Assembly: GCF_000372965.1 (NCBI RefSeq)
Contig: NZ_KB890024.1
Coordinates: forward strand, 4,862,304-4,926,303
DNA: 64,000 bases
Source of the DNA: Hoeflea sp. 108
Lineage (GTDB): Bacteria; Pseudomonadota; Alphaproteobacteria; Rhizobiales; Rhizobiaceae
Reading direction: 5' to 3'
Shown here piece by piece: positions 35,331-42,048 of this stretch. A model generated the notes under the pieces. The model did no database searches and was not told the DNA's origin. It worked only from the letters and a program-made list of their open reading frames with translations. The position numbers and the translations under genes are program-made. Numbering within the stretch: position 1 is the first letter of the stretch; each line of letters opens with the position of its first letter.

Positions 35331-35861
35331 TCAGTGACCCGAATGATCCTGGCTCTGGCCGCCCAGCTTGTCGGCCTGGAACTCGACCGTAACGGTGCCG
35401 GCCTTCTCGAAGGTCAGCGTGCCCGAGAACTTGTCGCCTTCTTTGACCGGCGCCTTCAGGCCGATGAACATGATGTGATAGGCGCCCGGCTTGAGCGCGA
35501 CTTCGCCGCCGGCGGGAATTTCGACACCTTCGGTGATCTGGCGCATCTTCATCACGCCCTTGGCGTCGACGGCCATCTCGTGGATCTCAGCCTTCTCGGA
35601 AATGTCCGACTGGATCGACACCAGCCGGTCCGGCTGGCTGCCGCTGTTCTTGACCGTCAAATAACCGGCCGCGACCTTGGCGCCGGCAGGGGTAGCGCGC
35701 GACCACGGATGGCCGATCTCGAGATCGCCAAGCTTGAAGCCATGGGCGAGCAGCTGGTGGGTCGAGGCGAACAGCATCAGCAGCGCAAAGACGGCGATGC
35801 CGAAGCGCTCTTCGAAGCTGCGGAAAAGCGGGCGCGAAGAGGCGCGAGCGGAACGGGTCAT
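35331..35861 (-). CDS. PCu(A)C periplasmic copper chaperone
   Basis: A 176-residue exported protein of the PCu(A)C family, which hands Cu(I) to the CuA or CuB site of cytochrome oxidase. The N-terminal signal is followed by HGFKLGDLEIGHPWSRATPAGAKVAAGYLTV. The copper motif H(M)x10Mx21HxM is represented by EIHEMAVDAKGVMKM and GAYHIMFIGLKAPVKEGD, and the tail DHSGH adds two histidines. AGGAG precedes the ATG at 35861. Confidence 0.9.
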   Translation of the reverse strand: MTRSARASSRPLFRSFEERFGIAVFALLMLFASTHQLLAHGFKLGDLEIGHPWSRATPAGAKVAAGYLTVKNSGSQPDRLVSIQSDISEKAEIHEMAVDAKGVMKMRQITEGVEIPAGGEVALKPGAYHIMFIGLKAPVKEGDKFSGTLTFEKAGTVTVEFQADKLGGQSQDHSGH

Positions 35862-35942
35862 GGAAGACTCCTGTGTCGTGATGTTGCGCCGATGCATGCG
35901 GCGCAGGATAGGCTGAATTGGGGGTTGTCGTCCGGCCGCTGC

Positions 35943-35994
35943 CAGAGCAATTCCACGAAAAAAGCGATGCGTCGTGAATTGCGCCAGAAGCTCT
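35943..35994. repeat. AATTCC...GAATTG extragenic repeat, copy D
   Basis: CAATTCCACGA with TCGTGAATTG forms an imperfect palindrome around AAAAAGCGATGCG; AGAG at the left and CTCT at the right end extend the symmetry. It lies between the DUF2946-like and PCu(A)C genes, inside what should be one operon. Confidence 0.55.
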
Positions 35995-36009
35995 ATCCGG
36001 CAGTCCATG

Positions 36010-36504
36010 TCAGGCCACAGGCGGGGCGCGCGGATTGCCGGGGTCATGCTCCGGCGCAATCGATGGATCGAGCCTGGGCGACTGGAAAACGATCCTGGCT
36101 TCGAGCGGGCGCTCGACCCGGAACCCCGCACCATCCGGCGGCGAGCCGGTGGCCATCGAGAACATATTGCAGCCGAGCGTACAGCATTCGGGCAGGCTCG
36201 GATGCTCGCTCTTGGCGGGTGCTGTGTGGCCGCTGGCGGAGGTGATGCAGAGCGGATTGCCGAAGATGTCGAGCGGCGGCGTGCCCTGGCCAAGCGCGAG
36301 TGCTGCCGCCGCCGTCTGCAGGACAAGCATCAGCGCCGCGGCGAGCGCGACCCCGAACCTTGTTCCTCTGCGGCGAAATCCGACCAAGCGTCGCGACCCT
36401 ATTCTTCGGAGGCCACTGATAGCATCGATGGCCCCGCAGCGAAAATAGACCACGCTGCGACAAATTCTTTGATCTGCCGCATCGAAGCCGCTCCGCCTGG
36501 ACAT
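36010..36504 (-). CDS. DUF2946-like exported protein
   Basis: A 164-residue protein with one hydrophobic segment (FGVALAAALMLVLQTAAAALAL), a probable signal or anchor, then IFGNPLCITSASGH and LPECCTLGCNMFSM. The Cys/His pattern after the helix is typical of DUF2946 proteins found beside copper genes and could bind metal. The start is uncertain: the ATG at 36504 gives a 45-residue basic leader and has only a weak ribosome site. It is the first gene of the copper group at 33680-36504. Confidence 0.65.
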   Translation of the reverse strand: MSRRSGFDAADQRICRSVVYFRCGAIDAISGLRRIGSRRLVGFRRRGTRFGVALAAALMLVLQTAAAALALGQGTPPLDIFGNPLCITSASGHTAPAKSEHPSLPECCTLGCNMFSMATGSPPDGAGFRVERPLEARIVFQSPRLDPSIAPEHDPGNPRAPPVA

Positions 36505-36574
36505 CGTCCGATGCGACGATGAACCGGCAGACAGTTGCCGCTACGCCTGATCGGGAAGCACGGGGAGGAAGTCC

Positions 36575-37519
36575 ATGACGGCGGGCATGTCAGGGCTGCG
36601 CGATGTTTGGCGCGGCGGCGTCGCCACCTGGGAATGCGACGAGATGGGCCATATGAACACGCGCTTCTATGTGGCGCGCTGCATGGAGGCCATCGCCATG
36701 CTGTTCGGCCTCGCCGGCCTGCCGCACCTGTTCGCCCCCGTATCCGCGACGACACTCGCCGTCCAAAGCATGCATATTCGCTTCCTGCGTGAGGCCCGCG
36801 CCGCAACGTCGATGCATATCTCAGCCGGCTTCACTGCCCTCGGTGACACTTCGGCCGAGGTCGTCGCCATGATGTTCGACAGCGCCACCGGCGACTGCGC
36901 CGCAACCTTTCGCGTCGGGCTCAGCCATGCCGCCGCTGTGGACGGTATCGCACGGCCATGGCCGGAAGCCTTTGCCGCGCGCATTGCGACCGAACTGGTG
37001 GAAACACCGAGGCTGGCCATGGCGCGCAGCGTGGGTGAGTTGCCCGCTATGACGACGGCCTCGGGCGCCCGAGCCGAACACCTCGGGCTGAGCCTTCTCG
37101 GCCAAGGCGCGGTGTTCCAGCAATCCTGCGATCCCCATGGAAGGATGCAGCCGCAAGCCTTCGTCGCGGCCGTCGCCGACAGCGTCCGCAACATCATCAC
37201 GCCGCTGCGCGAACTCTGCGCCCGCCACAGCGACCGCAGCGGCCCGCATTTCGGCGCCGCAGCACTCGAATTCCTGATCCGGCTGCAGGATCTCCCCGAA
37301 AGCGGTGACTGCTGGGAGGTGCGCTCCGGCCTTGCCCGCGCCGACGGCCGCACCATGAACATCGTCAACTGGATGCTCGATCCGTTCTCCGGCCGCGCTT
37401 TCGGCACCATGGAGGTGGTTGCCATCTGCTTCGACCTGGAGACGCGCCGGCTGCTGCCCATCGCCTCGTCGGCACAGGCCGAACTGGCCGGCTGGACAGT
37501 CCCCGACCTTGCGATCTGA
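36575..37519 (+). CDS. Tandem-hotdog acyl-CoA thioesterase-like protein
   Basis: A 314-residue protein with two hotdog domains. The first contains WECDEMGHMNTRFYVARCMEA, the typical acidic-His-Asn active-site strip of 4-hydroxybenzoyl-CoA-type thioesterases. The second carries the less conserved GPHFGAAALEFLIRLQD part. Such fused proteins act on acyl-CoA or acyl-ACP esters; the chain length is unknown. GGGGAGGAAG precedes the ATG. It diverges from the copper operon across 70 bases. Confidence 0.8.
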   Translation: MTAGMSGLRDVWRGGVATWECDEMGHMNTRFYVARCMEAIAMLFGLAGLPHLFAPVSATTLAVQSMHIRFLREARAATSMHISAGFTALGDTSAEVVAMMFDSATGDCAATFRVGLSHAAAVDGIARPWPEAFAARIATELVETPRLAMARSVGELPAMTTASGARAEHLGLSLLGQGAVFQQSCDPHGRMQPQAFVAAVADSVRNIITPLRELCARHSDRSGPHFGAAALEFLIRLQDLPESGDCWEVRSGLARADGRTMNIVNWMLDPFSGRAFGTMEVVAICFDLETRRLLPIASSAQAELAGWTVPDLAI

Positions 37520-37527
37520 CCCGACAA

Positions 37528-37563
37528 ACAAAAGCGCCGCCCGCGTTGGCGGACGGCGCTTGA
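37528..37563 (-). terminator. Intrinsic terminator between convergent genes
   Basis: A 13-bp stem with one mismatch: AAGCGCCGCCCGC (37532-37544) with GCGGACGGCGCTT (37549-37561) and a GTTG loop. On the minus strand it is followed by TTGTTTG, which fits the end of the aldehyde dehydrogenase gene. Confidence 0.75.
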
Positions 37564-37586
37564 TGTTTGGCAGGCTTGGCTGCGGC

Positions 37587-39101
37587 TTAGTCGATGTCGA
37601 ACGACACGCCCTGGGCCAGCGGCAGTGCCTTGGAATAGTTCACCGTGTTGGTGGCGCGGCGCATGTAAGCACGCCAGGCGTCCGAGCCGGACTCACGACC
37701 GCCGCCGGTTTCCTTCTCGCCGCCGAAGGCGCCGCCGATTTCGGCGCCCGAGGTGCCGATATTGACGTTGGCAATACCGCAGTCGGAACCCTCGACCGAC
37801 AGGAAGCGTTCGGCCTCCTGCAGATCGAGCGTGAAGATCGACGACGACAGTCCGGCGCCGACAGCGTTATGCGCGTCGAGCACGGCGTCGAAATCGGAGT
37901 ACTTCATGACGTAGAGGATCGGCGCAAAGGTCTCTTCGAGAACCGGACCGACCTGGCCGGGCATCTCCACCAACGCCGGCTTGACGTAGTAGGCGCCGTC
38001 ATGACCTTGGTCGACGCGGGCGCCGCCGGTGATCTTGCCGCCGTGTTCGCCGGCTTCCTTCAGCGCCTTCTGCATGCCGTCGAAGGCGGCCTTGTCTATC
38101 AGCGGACCGACAAGCGCCGAGCTCTCCAGCGGGCTGCCGACCGAGACGCTCTCATAGGCCTTCTTCAGGCGCGGAACGAGCGTGTCATAGACGCTGTCAT
38201 GCACGAACAGGCGGCGCATGGTGGTGCAGCGCTGGCCGGCAGTGCCCATGGCGCCGAAGGCGATGGCGCGCAGCGCCATGTCGAGATTGGCCGACGGGCA
38301 GACGATGCCGGCATTGTTTCCGCCGAGCTCGAGGATGGCGCGGGCAAAACGCTTGGCCAGGCGCGGGCCGACGTCGCGGCCCATGCGGGTCGAGCCGGTG
38401 GCCGAAACCAGCGGCACCTTGGGGTTGTCGACCAGAACTTCGCCGACCGCGCGGTCGCCGATCAGCACCTGCGACAGGCCCTCGGGCGCGTCGGTGCCGA
38501 AGCGGGCTGCCGCACGCTTGAAGATCGCCTCGCAGGCCAGCGCGGTCAGCGGCGTCTTTTCCGACGGCTTCCACACCACCGAGTTGCCGCAGACAAAGGC
38601 AAGCGCTGCGTTCCACGACCACACGGCCACGGGGAAGTTGAAGGCCGAGATGACGCCGACGACACCAAGCGGATGCCAGGTTTCCATCATGCGATGGCCT
38701 GCACGCTCGGTGGCGATGGTCAGACCGTAGAGCTGGCGCGACAGGCCGACGGCGAAGTCGCAGATGTCGATCATTTCCTGGACTTCCCCCAGGCCTTCCG
38801 ACGGGATCTTGCCGACTTCGATCGACACCAGGCGGCCGAGATCGGTCTTGGCGGCGCGCAGCTCCTCGCCCAGAAGGCGGACGAGTTCGCCGCGCTTCGG
38901 CGCCGGCACGTTGCGCCAGGCCTTGAAGGCCTTGTCGGCGCGCTCGATGGCCTTGCCGGCTTCGTCGGTCGAGATCGACGTCAGCGCGCCGATCTGTTCG
39001 CCCGTCACTGGGCTGCGCACGATCAGGTCGCCACCGGTGAAATCGGCCTTGGCAACGCCGAGGCGCTCGAGAAGCGCAGCGGTTTCGCTGGTCACGTTCA
39101 T
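37587..39101 (-). CDS. amaB: ALDH7-type semialdehyde dehydrogenase (probable L-piperidine-6-carboxylate dehydrogenase)
   Basis: A 504-residue aldehyde dehydrogenase of the ALDH7 (antiquitin) branch. It oxidises alpha-aminoadipate semialdehyde / piperidine-6-carboxylate in lysine breakdown. The NAD site includes AFNFPVAVWSWNAALAFVCGN, the active-site Glu is in ILELGGNNAG and the catalytic Cys is in TAGQRCTTMRRLF, the last two typical of this branch. AAAGGAA lies before the ATG at 39101. No other lysine catabolism gene is nearby, so the substrate is by family only. Confidence 0.88.
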   Translation of the reverse strand: MNVTSETAALLERLGVAKADFTGGDLIVRSPVTGEQIGALTSISTDEAGKAIERADKAFKAWRNVPAPKRGELVRLLGEELRAAKTDLGRLVSIEVGKIPSEGLGEVQEMIDICDFAVGLSRQLYGLTIATERAGHRMMETWHPLGVVGVISAFNFPVAVWSWNAALAFVCGNSVVWKPSEKTPLTALACEAIFKRAAARFGTDAPEGLSQVLIGDRAVGEVLVDNPKVPLVSATGSTRMGRDVGPRLAKRFARAILELGGNNAGIVCPSANLDMALRAIAFGAMGTAGQRCTTMRRLFVHDSVYDTLVPRLKKAYESVSVGSPLESSALVGPLIDKAAFDGMQKALKEAGEHGGKITGGARVDQGHDGAYYVKPALVEMPGQVGPVLEETFAPILYVMKYSDFDAVLDAHNAVGAGLSSSIFTLDLQEAERFLSVEGSDCGIANVNIGTSGAEIGGAFGGEKETGGGRESGSDAWRAYMRRATNTVNYSKALPLAQGVSFDID

Positions 39102-39656
39102 GCTGAATTCCTTTCCTCGTTCCTCACCCACCCCAAGGCGTCAGCGTGTTGTTCTCATTCGTCGCTGGCCGGAGCGCTATCGTTTCGTTTCTCCTGGACG
39201 CTTGGGCCGGGAGACGCTTGGCACTGCCTATAGCCTGTAAGACCACCCGAACGCCACTGTGCTGATTGCAGCACGCGCGCTGTCCGGCGCATTGCATCGC
39301 CGTGGCCCAGCAGCAGGAGGCCAGGTCGGTCTTTTTGGGCATTTGGGGAGGGGCTGAAAAAACAACACCCGCCGGGGGAGGAGGTCCGGCGGGTGTCGTA
39401 TTTGTGGCCAGCGCCTGGGAGGAGGTAGACACTGACCTATTCGTCGGAACCTGGGAGGAGGTAGGCCCGACAAATTCGATGACTGATATTTAGCTCCGCA
39501 GCGCCCGCTTTTAAAGTGTTGATATTGCATAGGTGCCTTGCATTTTGTGCAATGCAGCAAGAATGTCGCACCGCAACATCCTTCGGACGCTACGGAAGGT
39601 CTCGCGAAGGGAACTTCAAGGCCTGAACTCGATTAATTGAGATCGGCAGGCAGGCC
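39102..39656. other. Long intergenic region, contains an sRNA gene
   Basis: A 555-base gap between the leftward aldehyde dehydrogenase and pcm. Positions 39357-39476 encode the small RNA described separately. 39102-39356 should carry the aldehyde dehydrogenase promoter; 39477-39656 has A+T-rich patches and the TGCAATGCAGCAA element near 39548. Short open frames here have no ribosome site or family similarity. Confidence 0.6.
39357..39476 (-). ncRNA. Cuckoo / alpha-r14-type small RNA with three CCUCCUCCC hairpins
   Basis: On the minus strand three hairpins follow each other. Hairpin 1 pairs TTTGTCGG (39474-39467) with CCGACGAA (39447-39440); hairpin 2 pairs GGTCAG (39437-39432) with CTGGCC (39411-39406); hairpin 3 is a perfect 11-bp stem, ACACCCGCCGG with CCGGCGGGTGT (39396-39365). 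CCTCCTCCC appears in each loop (39461-39453, 39425-39417, 39384-39376). Hairpin 3 is followed by TTGTTTTTT, so it is also the terminator. The exposed motif is complementary to Shine-Dalgarno sequences. This matches the cuckoo/alpha-r14 RNAs of Rhizobiales and the CcsR RNAs of Rhodobacter. The 5' end is estimated. Confidence 0.82.
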
Positions 39657-40295
39657 ATGATCGACTACCGGCAGGCGCGCCTCAGAATGGTCGAAACCCA
39701 GATTGCCCGGCGCGGCATCAGCGACGTTGCCGTTCTGGAGGCGATGTCGGCCGTGCCGCGGGAGGCCTTCGTGCCGCAGCACCTGCGCGACTACGCCTAC
39801 GAGGATACGGCAATCCCCATCGCCCAGGGGCAGACCATCTCCCAGCCCTACATCGTTGCCTTGATGATCTCGGCCGCCAAGCTGCTGCCGGGCCACAAAG
39901 TGCTCGAGATCGGCACCGGCTCCGGCTATGCGGCGGCGGTGCTGGCCGAGATCACCGGGCGTGTCGTCAGCATCGAGCGCCTGCCTGTGCTTGCCGATGC
40001 GGCACGAAAGCGCCTGCAGAGGCTCGGCTATGCCAACGTATCGGTGATCCTTGGAGACGGCACCCGTGGCCATGAAGCCGGGGCGCCGTTCGATGCGATC
40101 CTTTCTGCAGCCGGTTCACGCACGGTGCCGCCGGCCTGGAAACAGCAACTGGCGATTGACGGGCGGCTTCTCATGCCGCTTGGCCCGCTCGGCTATCAGC
40201 GGCTGGTGCGCATCGTCAGGCAGGCCGACGACGATTTCCCCGAGGAGGCGCTGGCCGACGTGCGCTTCGTGCCGCTGATCTCCGGATCGGCATAG
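39657..40295 (+). CDS. pcm: Protein-L-isoaspartate O-methyltransferase
   Basis: A 212-residue AdoMet-dependent enzyme that starts the repair of isoaspartyl residues in aged proteins. The family motifs are PREAFVP, ISQPYIVALM, the AdoMet loop LEIGTGSGYAAAVLAE and DAILSAAGSRTVPPAW. GGCAGG lies upstream of the ATG. It starts next to the intergenic sRNA region and is followed by a truncated repeat and a convergent GNAT gene. Confidence 0.92.
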   Translation: MIDYRQARLRMVETQIARRGISDVAVLEAMSAVPREAFVPQHLRDYAYEDTAIPIAQGQTISQPYIVALMISAAKLLPGHKVLEIGTGSGYAAAVLAEITGRVVSIERLPVLADAARKRLQRLGYANVSVILGDGTRGHEAGAPFDAILSAAGSRTVPPAWKQQLAIDGRLLMPLGPLGYQRLVRIVRQADDDFPEEALADVRFVPLISGSA

Positions 40296-40330
40296 CGCAA
40301 TTCCAGGAAAGTGCCGAGCGGTATTCCGTC
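40296..40330. repeat. AATTCC extragenic repeat, copy B (truncated)
   Basis: GCGCAATTCCAGGAAAGTGC and GAGCGGTATTCCGTC match the left part of copy A at 23683 (AATTCCAGGAAAAGTGC, TAGCGGTTTTCCG). The closing GGAATTG arm is absent. It begins at the pcm stop, so pcm ends at the repeat boundary. Confidence 0.55.
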
Positions 40331-40341
40331 TGCTCCGGGCC

Positions 40342-40917
40342 TCAGCCCTTGCCGCCCTTGGCGCGAAAGCGGCGCTCCGGCGTCGAGTTCGGATCCGGCT
40401 GCGTGGTGGCGCCGCCATTCATCGACAACTGCATGAACACTGTGTCGAGCCAGCGCCCGTGCTTGTAGCCCGAGCCTTCCATGCGACCGGTATGATGGAA
40501 GCCCAGCCTCTCATGCAGCTTCACCGAAGCGCTCGCCGCATGGCCGTCGCCGATGACGGCGACGATCTGCCGGAAGCCCAAGACAGTGCATTCGTCGATC
40601 AGCGCCTGCATCAGCGCCTTGCCGATGCCCGCACCTTTGGCCTCGGGCGCGATGTAGATCGAATCCTCGACGATGAAGCGATAGGCCGGCCGCGCCCGGA
40701 ATGGCCCGGCATAGGCATAGCCGACGATCGCACCGTCGCGCTCGGCGACCAGATAGGGGTAGCCGTCATCAGTCAGCGCGTCGTAGCGGCTGTGCATCTC
40801 CGCTTTTGTCGGCGGCTCCAATTCGTAGGTGGCGGTGCCGTTGACGACGGCGTCCGAATAGATCTCGGCGATCCGGTCGAGATCGTCAGCAAGCGCGTGG
40901 CGTATTGTGATGCTCAT
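40342..40917 (-). CDS. GNAT N-acetyltransferase (phosphinothricin acetyltransferase-like)
   Basis: A 191-residue GNAT protein of the PAT/Bar branch. The start (ITIRHALADDLDRIAEIYSDAVVNGTATYE), the middle FIVEDSIYIAPEAKGAGIGKALMQALID and KLHERLGFHHTGRMEGSGYKHGRWLDTVFMQ follow the family closely. Members acetylate phosphinothricin, methionine sulfone or sulfoximine. The last 20 residues are basic and unusual. The ribosome site is weak. Confidence 0.85.
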   Translation of the reverse strand: MSITIRHALADDLDRIAEIYSDAVVNGTATYELEPPTKAEMHSRYDALTDDGYPYLVAERDGAIVGYAYAGPFRARPAYRFIVEDSIYIAPEAKGAGIGKALMQALIDECTVLGFRQIVAVIGDGHAASASVKLHERLGFHHTGRMEGSGYKHGRWLDTVFMQLSMNGGATTQPDPNSTPERRFRAKGGKG

Positions 40918-40970
40918 TTTTTAGGCAGTCCATTTTTCTGCCTCCACTAGAGCAAAGCTCGGCGCAAATG

Positions 40971-40997
40971 AAAAGGGCGGCCATTGGCCGCCCTTCC
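40971..40997 (-). terminator. Intrinsic terminator of the Bax-inhibitor-1 gene
   Basis: A perfect 10-bp stem, AAGGGCGGCC (40973-40982) with GGCCGCCCTT (40986-40995), and a 3-base loop. On the minus strand it is followed by TTCATTTG, about 80 bases after the stop at 41075. Confidence 0.75.
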
Positions 40998-41074
40998 AAA
41001 GTCTGATGGTCCAGGCTTGGAGCGCCGCGTGGCCATCTGGACACGCAAAGGATGCTCCAACTCTCGAAATCTGC

Positions 41075-41854
41075 TTATTCGCGGTTGCCCAGGAACGACA
41101 GCAGGAACGAGAACAGGTTGATGAAGTCGAGGTAGAGCGTGAGTGCGCCCATGATGGCCTTGCGGCCGGCAACGAGCACGTCGTCACCCTCGAAGTACAT
41201 TTCCTTGATCTTCTGCGTGTCGTAGGCGGTCAGGCCTGCGAACACCAGCACGCCGATCGCCGAGATGGCGAACTGCAGGGCCGACGACTGCAGGAAGATG
41301 TTGACCACCATCGCAATCAGAAGACCGATCACGCCCATGGCGAAGAACGTGCCCATGGCCGTCAGATCGCGCTTGGTCGTGTAGCCGAACAGCGACAGGC
41401 CACCGAAGGCGGCCGCGGTCACGAAGAAGGTCTGCACGATGCTTGCGCTGGTATAGACCAGGAAGATCGACGACAGCGACAGGCCCATCAGGCCGGCGAA
41501 GACCCAGAATGCGGTCTGCGCGCCCGAGACGCTCATCGACTGGATGCGGGCGCTCAGGAAGAACACCATGCCGAGCGGAGCCAGCATGACCACCCACTTG
41601 AGCGGCGAGCCGTACAGCGCCACGCCAAGGCTGGTCAGCATCTTGCCGTTGCCCAGCGTCGCAACCGCGGTCGCCGGGTCGTTAGTGGTCGCCAGCATCA
41701 TCGTTGCGAACGCCGCAATACCGGTGATGACCAGGCCCAGGCCCATAAGGTTGTAAACCTTGAGCATGTAGGCGCGCAGGCCTTCATCGATCGACGCATC
41801 AGTGCGGGCACCGGTGGTCGCCATGCGCGTCTGGTAATTTCTGAAGTCAGACAT
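41075..41854 (-). CDS. Bax inhibitor-1/YccA family membrane protein
   Basis: A 259-residue protein with seven hydrophobic segments after a short cytoplasmic N-terminus. Family segments include YMLKVYNLMGLGLVITGIAAF, FFVTAAAFGGLSLFGYTTKRDL and GLTAYDTQKIKEMY, where the conserved Asp of the proton/calcium channel lies. E. coli YccA modulates the FtsH protease; calcium leak is proposed for others. AGAGGAAA precedes the ATG at 41854. The gene stands alone with its own terminator. Confidence 0.9.
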   Translation of the reverse strand: MSDFRNYQTRMATTGARTDASIDEGLRAYMLKVYNLMGLGLVITGIAAFATMMLATTNDPATAVATLGNGKMLTSLGVALYGSPLKWVVMLAPLGMVFFLSARIQSMSVSGAQTAFWVFAGLMGLSLSSIFLVYTSASIVQTFFVTAAAFGGLSLFGYTTKRDLTAMGTFFAMGVIGLLIAMVVNIFLQSSALQFAISAIGVLVFAGLTAYDTQKIKEMYFEGDDVLVAGRKAIMGALTLYLDFINLFSFLLSFLGNRE

Positions 41855-42048
41855 GGTTTCCTCTGTTGCTTCTGCCCCGTCGGGTGTCGGGCATACGCCC
41901 AGGCGCCGCTGGCGGGACTCCAGCATGCCTGTGGCCAAATATGATGCTTATTTCAGGCCAGAACAAGGCCCGTTACCATGTGAAACGCTACGTGAGACAA
42001 CATTTCTCATACAAATGCACTTGATCAAGCCTTGAAAGGCGCCTCGAA

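Noticed and set aside
39266..39493. A 75-codon plus-strand open frame over the sRNA
   Set aside because: Its repeated WEEV residues come only from the CTGGGAGGAGGTAG repeats, which are better explained by the hairpin loops of the minus-strand RNA; no ribosome site precedes it.
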